Of a stretch of DNA of 64,000 nucleotides, positions 50,776-59,891 are shown piece after piece. Position 1 is the first letter of the stretch. The number at the start of each line of letters is the position of its first letter. Under the pieces are notes generated by a model. It saw nothing but the letters and a program-made list of their open reading frames with translations, did no database searches and had not been told where the DNA came from. A program made the position numbers and the translations under genes. The stretch spans positions 2,046,001 to 2,110,000 of the forward strand of contig NZ_CP116009.1 of NCBI RefSeq assembly GCF_027941915.1, given 5' to 3'. The DNA is from Ramlibacter tataouinensis (GTDB taxonomy: Bacteria > Pseudomonadota > Gammaproteobacteria > Burkholderiales > Burkholderiaceae_C).

Positions 50776-52350
50776 TTACTTCTGGACGGTGATCCACTTG
50801 AAGTCGAGGTAGTTGTCGCCGCGCTGGACCACCTTGACCTTCTTGCTCACGCCCCAGGCGAGCGACTGCTGGTGCAGCGGCAGGTGCCCGACATCGTTGG
50901 CGTGGATCTCGAACGCCTGCTTGATCATGGCGTTGCGCTTGTTCTTGTCGGTCTCGGACTGCACCGCGCGCGTGAGCTTGTCGAACTCGGGGTTGCAATA
51001 GCTGCCCAGGTTGAACTGGCCCGCGCCCTTGTCGTTCGGGCAGGCCATCAGCGCGTTCATCGCGTTGTGCGCGTCGTAGGTGCTGGGCGTCCAGCCGAGC
51101 AGGTAGAAGCTGGTGTCGCGGCGCAGGATCTTGGGGAAGTAGGTGCCCTTGGTCTCGGCGGCCAGGTTGATCTTGACGCCGATGCGCGACAGGTTGGCCG
51201 CGACCGCCTGGCAGATGCGCGCGTCGTTGACGTAGCGGTCGTTCGGGCAGTTCATGGTGACTTCGAAGCCGTTGGGGTAGCCGGCGTCGGTCAGCAGCTT
51301 CTTGGCAGCGTCGGGGTCGTACGGCAGGCGCTTGTTCTGGTCCTGGGAGAAACCGTTGATGCCGGGGCCCACCATCAGCGCCGTGGGCAGCGACACGTTG
51401 CGCATGACGTTGCGCTTGATGCCTTCGATGTCGATGGCCTGGTAGAAGGCCTGGCGCACCCGCTTGTCCTTGAACGGGTTCTTGCCCTTGACGCCGGAGT
51501 ACAGCAGTTCGTCGCGCTTCTGGTCCATGCCCAGGAAGATGGTGCGCAGCTCGGGCGCCACCAGCGCCTGGGTGTTGGGCGCGTTGCGCACGCGGTCGAT
51601 GTCCTGCACCGGCACCGGCTCCATCACGTCCACTTCGCCGGACAGCAGCGCGGCCACGCGGGTGGCGTCGTTGCCGATGGGGGTGAAGACCACCTCCTGC
51701 ACGTTGCCCTCGATCTTGCCCCAGTAGTTGCCGTTGCGCACGAAGGTGGTGCGCACGCCCGGCTGGCGCTCGCGCAGGCGGTACGGACCGGTGCCGTTGG
51801 CGCGGAAAGAGGCAGCGTTCTCCACGCCCTTGCGGCGGTCCACCGGACGGGTCGCCTGGTTCTCCTCGCACCACTTCTTGCTCATGATGAAGACCTGCGA
51901 CAACACGTCCGGCAGGATCGGGAACGGGTCGTTGGTCTCGACCTCCACCGTGTGGCTGTCGATCTTGCGCACCGCCTTCACGTCGTTGGTGTAGCTCTTC
52001 ATGTCCGAGCCGTCGACCTGGGTGCGCGCCATGCTGAACAGCACGTCGTCGGCGGTGAACGGGCTGCCGTCATGGAACTGCACGCCCTTGCGCAGTTCGA
52101 AGCGCCAGACCGTCGGCGAGGTCTGCTTCCACGAGGTGGCCAGCGACGGGGCCAGCGACAGATCCTTGTTGCGGCCGACCAGCGGCTCGTAGACGTTGCT
52201 GGTCACCGACAGCTGCAGCGACTCGTTGAGCGAGTGCGGGTCCATCGACAGTGCATCGCCCTGGTTGGCGATGCGCACCGTCTGGGCCGAGGCCGCGCCG
52301 GCCAGCACGCACAGCAGGGCCGCATGGATCAGGGTTGTCTTCATTTTCAT
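50776..52350 (-). CDS. ABC transporter substrate-binding protein, family 5 (first copy)
   Basis: 524 aa. Sec signal peptide MKMKTTLIHAALLCVLAGAASA, then an SBP_bac_5 fold. Family marks: LAPSLATSWKQTSPTVWRFE, LRKGVQFHDGSPFTADDVLF, GTGPYRL and NGNYWGK. It captures peptides or peptide-like amides in the periplasm. It lies 35 bases after the M20 hydrolase gene. It is clearly paralogous to the other binding protein at 54764-56344 (shared layout NPFKDKRVRQAFYQAID versus NPLKDQRVRRALYQAID) but well diverged, which suggests two ligand ranges feeding one permease. Confidence 0.93.
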   Translation of the reverse strand: MKMKTTLIHAALLCVLAGAASAQTVRIANQGDALSMDPHSLNESLQLSVTSNVYEPLVGRNKDLSLAPSLATSWKQTSPTVWRFELRKGVQFHDGSPFTADDVLFSMARTQVDGSDMKSYTNDVKAVRKIDSHTVEVETNDPFPILPDVLSQVFIMSKKWCEENQATRPVDRRKGVENAASFRANGTGPYRLRERQPGVRTTFVRNGNYWGKIEGNVQEVVFTPIGNDATRVAALLSGEVDVMEPVPVQDIDRVRNAPNTQALVAPELRTIFLGMDQKRDELLYSGVKGKNPFKDKRVRQAFYQAIDIEGIKRNVMRNVSLPTALMVGPGINGFSQDQNKRLPYDPDAAKKLLTDAGYPNGFEVTMNCPNDRYVNDARICQAVAANLSRIGVKINLAAETKGTYFPKILRRDTSFYLLGWTPSTYDAHNAMNALMACPNDKGAGQFNLGSYCNPEFDKLTRAVQSETDKNKRNAMIKQAFEIHANDVGHLPLHQQSLAWGVSKKVKVVQRGDNYLDFKWITVQK

Positions 52351-52385
52351 GGCGTGAGCTCCTTGATGAGCGGGTGGGAAACGGG

Positions 52386-53615
52386 TCAGGCCGGCTGCAG
52401 CGGCATGGCCTGCTCGACCAGGCTGGCGTGCAGTGCCGAGCCGAGCGGCAGGATGTCATCGTTGAAGTCGTAGCGGCTGTTGTGCAGCATGCAGCTGCCC
52501 TCGCCGCCCTGCCCGATGCGCATGTAGGCGCCGGGCTTGACCTGCAGCATGAAGGAGAAGTCCTCGGCACCCATGCTGGGGTCGAGGTCGCGCACCACGT
52601 GGTCTGCGCCGACCAGCGACTCGGCCACGCCGGCCGCGAACATCGACTCGCGCAGGGTGTTGGTGGTGGCCGGATAGATTCGCTCGTAGTTCACCGTGGC
52701 GGTGGCGCCGAATCCCAGCGCGATGGCGCTGCACAGCTCGGTCAGGCGGCGCTCGACCAGTTCCTGCACTTCGGGGGTGAAGGTGCGCACCGTGCCCACC
52801 AGCGTGGCCTTGCCGGGGATCACGCTCATTGCGTGCACGTCGCCCGCCTGCAGCGCGCACAGGCTGACCACGGCGCTGTCCAGCGGGCGCACGTTGCGCG
52901 AGACGATGCTCTGCACGCCGGTGATGATGTGGGCCGCCACCAGCACCGGATCGATGGTCAGGTAGGCATGGGCGCCGTGGCCGCCCTTGCCGGTGACTTC
53001 GATCGTGACCTTGTCGGCTGCCGCCATCATCGGTCCCGGGGTGAGGCCGATCTTGCCGGGGCGCAGGCCGGGCCAGTTGTGCATGCCGTACACCGCTTCC
53101 ACCGGGAAGCGGTCGAACAGGCCGTCCTCGATCATGGCGCGGGCGCCGGCCAGGCCCTCCTCGCCGGGCTGGAAGATCAGCACCGCGGTGCCATCGAAGT
53201 TGCGCGTCTCGGCCAGGTAGCGCGCCGCGCCGACCAGCATGGCCGTGTGGCCGTCGTGGCCACAGCCGTGCATCATGCCGTGGCGGGTGGATTTCCAGGC
53301 GAACTCGTTGTGCTCCGTCATCGTCAGGGCATCCATGTCGGCGCGCAGCCCGATCATGCGGCCGCTGCCCCGGCCGCGGCCATGGACGAGGCCGACCACG
53401 CCGGTCTTGCCGATACCCGTGTGGATCTCGTCGACGCCGCACAGCCGCAGGGCTTCACGCACCCGGCCGGCGGTGTAGACCTCTTCGAAGCCCAGTTCCG
53501 GATGGGCGTGCAGGTCGCGCCGCAAGGCCGTGAGCTCGGGGTGGAACTGGGCGATGTGGGCGAAGGCCCGGCCGTTGGCCTTCAGGCGCGGGGCAGCGAC
53601 AGCGGCCGTGACCAT
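52386..53615 (-). CDS. M20-family amidohydrolase (hippurate hydrolase/aminoacylase type)
   Basis: 409 aa cytoplasmic metallohydrolase. M20D marks: LRRDLHAHPELGFEE, metal site MHGCGHDGHTAMLVGAARYL, FQPGEEGLAGARAMI, dimerisation-domain motif GKGGHGAHAYLTIDPV, and C-terminal GAEDFSFML. It hydrolyses N-acyl amino acids, hippurate-like conjugates or dipeptides. The start at 53615 overlaps the permease stop by one base (TGATG). Its place inside the uptake operon suggests that imported peptides or acyl-amino acids are cut at once. The exact substrate is unknown. Confidence 0.93.
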   Translation of the reverse strand: MVTAAVAAPRLKANGRAFAHIAQFHPELTALRRDLHAHPELGFEEVYTAGRVREALRLCGVDEIHTGIGKTGVVGLVHGRGRGSGRMIGLRADMDALTMTEHNEFAWKSTRHGMMHGCGHDGHTAMLVGAARYLAETRNFDGTAVLIFQPGEEGLAGARAMIEDGLFDRFPVEAVYGMHNWPGLRPGKIGLTPGPMMAAADKVTIEVTGKGGHGAHAYLTIDPVLVAAHIITGVQSIVSRNVRPLDSAVVSLCALQAGDVHAMSVIPGKATLVGTVRTFTPEVQELVERRLTELCSAIALGFGATATVNYERIYPATTNTLRESMFAAGVAESLVGADHVVRDLDPSMGAEDFSFMLQVKPGAYMRIGQGGEGSCMLHNSRYDFNDDILPLGSALHASLVEQAMPLQPA

Positions 53616-54595
53616 CAGTGCCCCTTGGCGCCGCCCACGCGCAGGCGCGGATCGACCGCGAAGTACAACAGGTCCACCACCAGGTTGATCACCACGAAGA
53701 TCAGCGCGATCAGGCACAGGTAGGCGGCCATCACCGGGATGTCGGCGAAGGTCACGGCCTGGATGAACAGCAGGCCCATGCCCGGCCACTGGAACACGGT
53801 CTCGGTGATGATGGCGAAGGCGATCAGGCCGCCCAGTTGCAGGCCGGTGATGGTCATCACCGGCACCAGCGTGTTCTTCAGGGCATGGCCGAAATGGATG
53901 GCCCGGTTGGACAGGCCGCGCGCGCGCGCGAACTTGATGTAGTCGGTGCGCAGCACCTCCAGCATCTCGGCGCGCACCAGCCTCATGATCAGCGTGAGCT
54001 GGAAGATCGCCAGCGTGATGGCCGGCAGCACGATGTGGTGCCAGCCCTTGGCCTTGAGCAGGCCGGTGGACCACCAGCCGATCTGCACCGTTTCGCCCCG
54101 GCCGAAGCTGGGGAACCAGCCGAGGGTGACCGAGAACACCAGGATCAGCAGGATGCCGATCAGGAACGTCGGCAGCGACACGCCCAGCAGCGAGATCGTC
54201 ATGAAGGTCTGGCTGAGGAAGGTGCCGCGACGCAGCGCCGAGTACACGCCCATCGGGATGCCGATTGCCAGCGCCAGCACCGCCGCCACCAGCGAAAGCT
54301 CCAGCGTCGCCGGGAAGCGCTCGGCGATCAGGCGCGAGACCTTGGCGCCCTGGCGCAGGCTGAGGCCGAACTCGCCCTGCACCGCATTGACCAGGAAATG
54401 CCCGAACTGCACGAAGAAGGGCTGGTCCAGGCCCAGTGCGGAGCGCAGTTCACGGATCTGTTCGGGCGTGGCGTCCTGGCCCAGCAGGAACACGACCGGA
54501 TCGCCCACGTACTGGAACAGCAGGAACGCGATGAAGGCCACGGCGACCATGACGACCACGGCCTGCAGCAGGCGGCGAAGGATGAAGGCGAACAT
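53615..54595 (-). CDS. ABC transporter permease, DppB/OppB type
   Basis: 326 aa with six predicted helices. It starts MFAFILRRLLQAVVVMVAVAF at 54595; an in-frame ATG 17 codons earlier gives a less typical N-terminus. DppB marks: the periplasmic segment LRSALGLDQPFFVQFGHFLV and the coupling helix YIKFARARGLSNRAIHFGHALKN. It is separated from its DppC-type partner by the M20 and binding-protein genes, an unusual interleaving. Upstream it follows the second binding-protein gene after 168 bases that include a perfect 13-bp hairpin. Confidence 0.93.
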   Translation of the reverse strand: MFAFILRRLLQAVVVMVAVAFIAFLLFQYVGDPVVFLLGQDATPEQIRELRSALGLDQPFFVQFGHFLVNAVQGEFGLSLRQGAKVSRLIAERFPATLELSLVAAVLALAIGIPMGVYSALRRGTFLSQTFMTISLLGVSLPTFLIGILLILVFSVTLGWFPSFGRGETVQIGWWSTGLLKAKGWHHIVLPAITLAIFQLTLIMRLVRAEMLEVLRTDYIKFARARGLSNRAIHFGHALKNTLVPVMTITGLQLGGLIAFAIITETVFQWPGMGLLFIQAVTFADIPVMAAYLCLIALIFVVINLVVDLLYFAVDPRLRVGGAKGH

Positions 54596-54660
54596 CGGTA
54601 ATGCGAAAGGCCGGGGGATGCTAGCAGAGCGGCCTGTTTGCGCCACGGGTGAAAACGAGT

Positions 54661-54694
54661 GGGGCGAGAGGGCTGCAAAGCGCCCTCTCGCCCC
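54661..54694 (-). terminator. Perfect 13-bp hairpin between binding protein and DppB-type gene
   Basis: GGGGCGAGAGGGC (54661-54673) and GCCCTCTCGCCCC (54682-54694) are exact complements around TGCAAAGC. No T-run. It is probably a transcript-stabilising or partial-termination element, as at 50729-50761. Confidence 0.55.
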
Positions 54695-54763
54695 GCGGTT
54701 GGACGGCTCGGGAGTCGCCCGTCAGCGCCGCTTTGGCGCAGGTGGCGGGCTCGCGTCGCCGCG

Positions 54764-56344
54764 TCAGTTCACCTTGATGGCGCGCCAATCGAGGCGGTTG
54801 TCGGCGCGGTGCACCACCTGCACCGACTTCTTCATGCCCCAGGGAATGATCTGGTTGTGCAGCGGGATGTGCGACACCGTGTCGTTGCTCAGTTGCAGGC
54901 CCTCGGTCAGCAGGCGGTTGCGCACCGGCAGGTCGGTTTCCACCTTGACCCGGTCCACCACATAGTCCATGCGCTGGTTGCTGTAGCGGCCGACGTTGTA
55001 GTTGCCGTCACCGCCGGTACCCACCGAGCGCGTGAGCGATTGCAAGCTGTACAGGGCATCGAAGGTGGGCACGCCCCAGCCCAGCATGTAGATGCTGGCC
55101 TCGTAGCGCTGGATCATCGGGAAGTAGGTCACCAGCGGCAGCGTGCGCAACTTGGCCTTGACGCCGATGCGCGCCCACATGGCGGTCACCGCCTGGCAGA
55201 TCTCCTCGTCGTTGATGTAGCGGTTGTTCGGGCAGGCGAAGTCGACCTCGAAGCCCTGCGGGTAGCCCGCTTCGGCCAGCAGCTTCTTCGCGCCCTCGGT
55301 GTCGTACGGCATGCGCTTGTGCACGGCTTCGGTCCAGCCGGCCACCTGCGGGGCGACGATGGTGCCGGTGGGCTGCGACAGCCCGCGCATGGTCACCCGG
55401 TGCAGGGCGTCGCTGTCGATGGCCTGGTACAGGGCACGGCGCACGCGCTGGTCCTTCAGCGGGTTCTTGCCCTTGATGTTGGACCCCGGCAGTTCCTCGC
55501 GGTGCTGGTCCATGCCGAAGAAGATGGTGCGGTTTTCCACGCCATCGATCACCTTCAGGTTCGGGTGGGCCCGCATGCGCGCCAGGTCCTGCGGACTCGG
55601 GTCGAGCACGAAATCGACTTCGCCCGACAGCAGCGCGGCAACCCGCGTGGCTTCGGCCTTGATCGGGCTGTAGATGATCTCGGTGACGTTGCTGTCGGTC
55701 TTGCCCCAGTAGTTGGGGTTCTTCACCAGCACCAGCCGCTGGTCGGGCTGCCACTCCTTGACCGTGTACTGGCCGGTGCCCATGGCATTGCGGTGGGCGA
55801 AGGTCTCGTCCTTGGTGCGGATGTCCTTGGGCTCGGTCGACTTGTTCTTCTCGGCCCAGGCCTTGCTCATGATGCGCAGCTCGGTCAGCTGGTTGAGCAA
55901 CACCGGGTTCGGGCCCTTCATCATGAAGTCGACGGTGTTGTCGTTGACCTTCACGACCTTGTCGATGCCCTGGGTGTAGACCTGATAGTTCGAGGTCTTG
56001 GCCATGGCGCGATGGATGGAGAACACCACGTCGTCAGCGGTGAACGGGGTACCGTCGCTGAACTTGACGCCCTCGCGCAGGCTGAAGCGGACCTGCGTCG
56101 GTGTCACCTGCCGCCAGCTGGTGGCGAGCTGCGGTTCGGGCCGGAAGGTCTGGCTGTTGTAGTAGACCAGCGAGTCGTAGATCGCGGCGTGCACGCCGTT
56201 GCCCAGGGCGTTGTTCTGGGAATGGATGTCCAGGGTCGGGATGTCGCTCGCACTGGTCCACTTGAACGGCTTGGCCTGCAGGGCCGGCGCGCCGGCGAGC
56301 GCGGCAGCCGCGGCGGCACACACGAGCGCGGTCTTGAACTTCAT
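54764..56344 (-). CDS. ABC transporter substrate-binding protein, family 5 (second copy)
   Basis: 526 aa. Signal peptide MKFKTALVCAAAAAALAGAPALQA, then an SBP_bac_5 fold with LATSWRQVTPTQVRFSLREG, VKFSDGTPFTADDVVF, GTGQYTVKEW and VKNPNYWGK. It is the first gene of the uptake operon. The start at 56344 is preceded by AGAGGACCATCCC. It is paralogous to the binding protein at 50776-52350; a hairpin and 168 bases separate it from the DppB-type gene, so it may be made in excess. Ligand unknown. Confidence 0.93.
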   Translation of the reverse strand: MKFKTALVCAAAAAALAGAPALQAKPFKWTSASDIPTLDIHSQNNALGNGVHAAIYDSLVYYNSQTFRPEPQLATSWRQVTPTQVRFSLREGVKFSDGTPFTADDVVFSIHRAMAKTSNYQVYTQGIDKVVKVNDNTVDFMMKGPNPVLLNQLTELRIMSKAWAEKNKSTEPKDIRTKDETFAHRNAMGTGQYTVKEWQPDQRLVLVKNPNYWGKTDSNVTEIIYSPIKAEATRVAALLSGEVDFVLDPSPQDLARMRAHPNLKVIDGVENRTIFFGMDQHREELPGSNIKGKNPLKDQRVRRALYQAIDSDALHRVTMRGLSQPTGTIVAPQVAGWTEAVHKRMPYDTEGAKKLLAEAGYPQGFEVDFACPNNRYINDEEICQAVTAMWARIGVKAKLRTLPLVTYFPMIQRYEASIYMLGWGVPTFDALYSLQSLTRSVGTGGDGNYNVGRYSNQRMDYVVDRVKVETDLPVRNRLLTEGLQLSNDTVSHIPLHNQIIPWGMKKSVQVVHRADNRLDWRAIKVN

Positions 56345-56444
56345 GGGATGGTCCTCTTTGTATAGTTCGGAACGCGCGACTATGCAGAGCCGGTCGGCGC
56401 CCGTCAAAGGGGTTTCCACCGGCTCGCCGCCGGCAGGCCATGTC

Positions 56445-57230
56445 CTACGGCCTGGACGCGGCGGCGGCCTGCGGCAGCAGGCGAACGGGGCCATACCAGG
56501 CCTTGACCGAGCTGCGCGTGTTGTCGCTGTCCGTCATCACCGCGACTCCGGTCAGGGCGCCGGGCGGCTCGCCGAATGCGCGCTCGAAGTCGGCGCGCAC
56601 GTCACGTTCGTAGTCCAGCCAGTGCCCCAGGCGCGCGGGGCCCGACTCGACGACGATCTTGCGGATGCGGCCGGTGCTGGGGCTGTGCACCACGCTGCCT
56701 TCCAATCGCTGGTTGGCCCAGACGTACATCAGCGTGGCGTAGGGCATCTCCTCGCCTGTCAGGGCGCGCACCAGTTCGGCCAGCATGGCGTCCTTGGGGG
56801 AAAAGCGGGAGCGGTCACCCTCGAACGCCAGCACGATCCGCACCGGCGCGTCGTCGGCCTGGCGCGAGGCCAGGTCGGCGTCGGCGATCAGCTCGGGGAC
56901 CATCCAGGAAAAGCGAACCAGCCCCAGCGCCTGCGGCTCTACCCGGACCTTGCGGCGCACGACGCTGGCCGCCGAATCGGCGCTTGCCGCCAGCGCGTCG
57001 CGTCCCGCCAGCCTCACCGGAGCGAACCGGACCTCGGCCTTGCCGGGCAACCGCAGGTGCTGCCAGGGTTCCGTTGCAGGCCCGCCACCCGAGACCGTGG
57101 AAGCGAGCGCCCAGGCGCTTTCGGCCAAGGCTTGGGGCGGTTCCGGTGCCGTTGCGCAACCCGCCAGAAAGGCCGCCGCCAGGCCGATGGAGGACAGCCG
57201 GCGAGAAGAGATCGACTTCAGGAAGTGCAT
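56445..57230 (-). CDS. DUF3047 lipoprotein
   Basis: 261 aa. Lipoprotein signal with lipobox FLAGC (Cys25). The mature part matches the DUF3047 pattern: LGLVRFSWMVPELIADADL, DAPVRIVLAFEGDRSRFSPKD, LPYATLMYVW-like (MPYATLMYVWANQRLEGSV) and VMTDSDNTRSSVKAWYG near the end. Function is unknown; the family is common in Burkholderiales and usually stands alone. It starts immediately downstream of the porin terminator, with only A/T-rich terminator sequence and no clear ribosome site before the ATG, so it is probably transcribed weakly or by read-through. The uptake operon begins 100 bases after its stop. Confidence 0.85.
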   Translation of the reverse strand: MHFLKSISSRRLSSIGLAAAFLAGCATAPEPPQALAESAWALASTVSGGGPATEPWQHLRLPGKAEVRFAPVRLAGRDALAASADSAASVVRRKVRVEPQALGLVRFSWMVPELIADADLASRQADDAPVRIVLAFEGDRSRFSPKDAMLAELVRALTGEEMPYATLMYVWANQRLEGSVVHSPSTGRIRKIVVESGPARLGHWLDYERDVRADFERAFGEPPGALTGVAVMTDSDNTRSSVKAWYGPVRLLPQAAAASRP

Positions 57231-57234
57231 GGGC

Positions 57235-57264
57235 AAAAAAAAAGCCGCCCGGAGGCGGCTTTTT
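57235..57264 (-). terminator. Intrinsic terminator of the porin gene
   Basis: On the minus strand AAAAAGCCGCC-TCCG-GGCGGCTTTTT extends into nine T in total. It lies 40 bases after the porin stop codon. Confidence 0.9.
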
Positions 57265-57303
57265 CAAGTTTCTTTTTCTCAGGCCGGTTGCCCGGCCCTT
57301 GAA

Positions 57304-58431
57304 TTAGAAGCTGTGACGGATACCCAGGTCGAAGCCCGAGGAAGAACCGTTGGCGACCGGGGCGCCAGCGCCGCCGGCGACCGCAGCGGCGGCGCCGTTG
57401 CTGTTACGCACGCGGGCGTAGGTCGTGTACAGAGCCGTGCGCTTGGACAGGTTGTGCACGTAGCCCAGCGCGAACTTGCGGCTGCGCGGATCGGCGCCAG
57501 CGGCGTTGTCGACCGTGTACTGCGAGAAGGAGGCGCGGATTTCGCCAGCGCCCACCGGCACCAGGCCGCCGATCAGCCAACCCTTGGCGTCGGTCGTGCC
57601 CAGCGAATCCCAGCTGTAGTGACCCATCAGCTTGGCCATGCCGAAGTCCCACTGGCCGCCGATGTTGTTCTGCTTGACGTTGGAGCCAGCGGCACCACCC
57701 AGGCCGCCAGCAGCGCTGGCCGCGGCGACGGTGGCAGCCGCGTAGTCGGTACGGCTGAGCGACAGCGCCACGTTGAACGGGCCGGCGGCATAGCCGACGC
57801 GACCACCCCAGCCCGTGCCGTCCTTCTTGTTGGCGACGTTGTTGGCGTTCTCGCCCATGTAGTACTGGAGCTGGCCGTAGAAGCCACCCAGGTTGCCGGG
57901 CAGGAAGTAGCCGATGCTGTTGGAAGCACGGACGGCGGTCGGGCCGGTGATGATGCTGCTCAGGGTCTGGGTGGTGCCCACGCCGTTGGTGCCGAACGGA
58001 TCGAAGACCGTCAGGTTGAAGAACTGCGGGGTGTAGTCACGACCCAGGCGCACTTCACCCCAGCCGCCGGCGAGGCTGACCGTGGAGCGGCGGTTGAAGG
58101 TCAGGCCTTGCGTGCCAGCGCGGGGCGCGGCAGTGGCGTTGGCAGTGTTCTGGTTGTTGACGTTGGTGGCCGCGCCGGTGCCGTCATCGTTGTTCAGGCC
58201 GACTTCCAGCCAGAAGGAAGCGGACATGCCGCCGCCCAGGTCTTCGGTGCCGCGGAAGCCCAGACGCGAGCTGTTGTAGCCCGAGTTGGTCAGGCGCGTG
58301 ACGCTGGGGCCGCCGTTGTTGGACACGCGCTGGACCGTCGCGTCGACGATACCGAACAGCGTGACGGACGACTGAGCCGAAGCGGTGCCGGCGGCAGCCA
58401 GCACGGCCAGGGCGATCAGGGACTTTTTCAT
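57304..58431 (-). CDS. Gram-negative porin (Omp32/OmpC-like)
   Basis: 375 aa outer-membrane trimeric porin of the betaproteobacterial type. Signal peptide MKKSLIALAVLAAAGTASA, then QSSVTLFGIVDATVQRV, the eyelet region GGWGEVRLGRDYTPQFFN, and the last strand GFDLGIRHSF ending in Phe as required for BAM assembly. Strand-alternating sequence runs throughout. The start at 58431 has TTGGAGA 8 bases upstream. The gene is monocistronic with its own terminator. The Ala/Gly-rich loop around AAATVAAASAAGGLGGAAG is a likely surface loop. Confidence 0.96.
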   Translation of the reverse strand: MKKSLIALAVLAAAGTASAQSSVTLFGIVDATVQRVSNNGGPSVTRLTNSGYNSSRLGFRGTEDLGGGMSASFWLEVGLNNDDGTGAATNVNNQNTANATAAPRAGTQGLTFNRRSTVSLAGGWGEVRLGRDYTPQFFNLTVFDPFGTNGVGTTQTLSSIITGPTAVRASNSIGYFLPGNLGGFYGQLQYYMGENANNVANKKDGTGWGGRVGYAAGPFNVALSLSRTDYAAATVAAASAAGGLGGAAGSNVKQNNIGGQWDFGMAKLMGHYSWDSLGTTDAKGWLIGGLVPVGAGEIRASFSQYTVDNAAGADPRSRKFALGYVHNLSKRTALYTTYARVRNSNGAAAAVAGGAGAPVANGSSSGFDLGIRHSF

Positions 58432-58729
58432 GCAAGTTTCTCCAAGGTTAAACATAGGGCTCCGGTTCGGAAGGGCTCAGCTCATGCAGACACTCGCTTG
58501 CTCCCGCCGGATCCCCGGGCCAACCTCCTTTTGGGAAGTTGACGCTATTGCACCAGAGCGGCTTTTCTTTCGCAAAGTATTTAGCCCCGTGAGCGGACGT
58601 TTCGTTGCACCCGGACAACATGCCCTGCCACGGGGTGGGCGGCAAGCAACACAAGCTTGGCGAATCCTTGCGCGCACGGCGCAAAGCCTGGCGATGCCGG
58701 CCACACGCCGATCGCCCTAAACTTACCCG
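58432..58729. other. Divergent intergenic region, porin/coq7
   Basis: 298 bases between the porin (leftward) and coq7 (rightward). I see the porin ribosome site, no intrinsic terminator and no convincing consensus promoter. A minus-strand TTGCGA with CAATAG 19 bases later is a weak candidate for the porin. For coq7, TAAACT lies only about 10 bases before the start codon. No reading frame here looks coding. Confidence 0.4.
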
Positions 58730-59347
58730 ATGGACCGACTCCTCGGCGCTGCCGACAGCGCGCTTCGCACCCTTTTCGGCCATCACCGGGCGGTGCGCCC
58801 CTGCCCCACGATGGCGGGAGATGAGACAGTGCTCACTTTGCCCCAGCGCCGCGAGGCCGCTGCCTTGATGCGGGTGAACCACGTCGGGGAAGTCTGTGCG
58901 CAGGCGCTCTACACGGCGCAGGCGGCCGCCACCGCCAACCCGGCCCTGCGCCAGCACTACGAACGCGCTGCCCGCGAGGAGACCGATCACCTGGCCTGGA
59001 CCCGTTCACGGCTGGATGAACTGGGCTCGCGGCCCTCGCTGCTCAATCCCCTGTGGTACGCCGGCGCCTTCGCCCTCGGGCTGGTCGCCGGCCGGCTGGG
59101 CGATCCCATCAGCCTGGGCTTCGTGGTCGAGACCGAGCGCCAGGTCGAGGCCCACCTGGCCGGCCACCTGGAGCGCCTGCCGCAGGCGGATCACGCCTCC
59201 CGCGCCATCGTCGCCCAGATGAAGGAAGACGAGGCCGGCCACGCGGCACAGGCGGCCGAAGCCGGCGCGGCGGAGCTGCCGGCTGTGGCCAAGGGCCTGA
59301 TGCGCGCGGCCGCCAGGGTGATGACGACCACCGCGCACTACGTCTGA
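58730..59347 (+). CDS. coq7: Ubiquinone biosynthesis hydroxylase Coq7
   Basis: 205 aa di-iron monooxygenase that hydroxylates 3-demethoxyubiquinol, the penultimate ring step of ubiquinone synthesis. Iron ligands are in the expected spaced motifs: [38 protein letters not shown] and [11 protein letters not shown]. It belongs to the bacterial Coq7 form, which replaces UbiF in many betaproteobacteria. Its TGA is directly followed by the complement of the OsmC stop (shared TGATCA), so the two convergent genes have no spacer. Confidence 0.95.
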   Translation: MDRLLGAADSALRTLFGHHRAVRPCPTMAGDETVLTLPQRREAAALMRVNHVGEVCAQALYTAQAAATANPALRQHYERAAREETDHLAWTRSRLDELGSRPSLLNPLWYAGAFALGLVAGRLGDPISLGFVVETERQVEAHLAGHLERLPQADHASRAIVAQMKEDEAGHAAQAAEAGAAELPAVAKGLMRAAARVMTTTAHYV

Positions 59348-59797
59348 TCAGCCCTCGATCAGTTCGAAGCTGGTGGTGATCGCCGCCGTTTTCGCCAGCA
59401 TGATGCTGGCGGAGCAGTACTTCTCGTGGCTCATGGCGATGGCGCGCTCCACCGCCGCCGCCGGCAGGCCCTTGCCGCGCACCGTGAAGTGCATGTGGAT
59501 GCGGGTGAACACCTTCGGATCGGCATCGGCCCGCTCCGCTTTCAACTGCACGGAGCATCCACTCACTGCGTGGCGACCCCGCTTGAGAATGAGGACCACG
59601 TCGTAGGCGGTGCAGCCGCCGGTGCCAGCCAGCACGGTTTCCATCGGCCGCGGCGCAAGGTTGCGGCCGCCATTCTCGGGGCGCGCCTCGTCGGGCGCCC
59701 CGTCCATCGCCAGCACGTGGCCGCTGCCGGTTTCGGCGACGAAACCCATGCCGGAGCGGGTGCCGGCAGGGCCGGTCCAGGTGACGTTGCATTCCAT
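59348..59797 (-). CDS. OsmC-family protein
   Basis: 149 aa. OsmC/YhfA-like fold with GRNLAPRPMETVLAGTGGCTAYDVV (conserved cysteine region) and SHEKYCSASIMLAKTAAI (second cysteine). OsmC relatives reduce organic hydroperoxides; the YhfA-like branch has an unclear role. The start at 59797 is chosen because it gives MECNVTWTG, the usual N-terminus, after CAGGAACACATCGA; a longer frame to 59863 is possible. Convergent with coq7. Confidence 0.9.
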   Translation of the reverse strand: MECNVTWTGPAGTRSGMGFVAETGSGHVLAMDGAPDEARPENGGRNLAPRPMETVLAGTGGCTAYDVVLILKRGRHAVSGCSVQLKAERADADPKVFTRIHMHFTVRGKGLPAAAVERAIAMSHEKYCSASIMLAKTAAITTSFELIEG

Positions 59798-59891
59798 TCG
59801 ATGTGTTCCTGCGGCGACACATTCGTGCGCCAGATCAACTTCCGGACGAGTTGGTTGCTGCAACGCAGCATTGACCCGCTATACTTGCATC

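Noticed and set aside
59343..59352. TGATCA at the coq7/osmC junction as a regulatory palindrome
   Set aside because: It is simply the two stop codons of convergent genes lying back to back.
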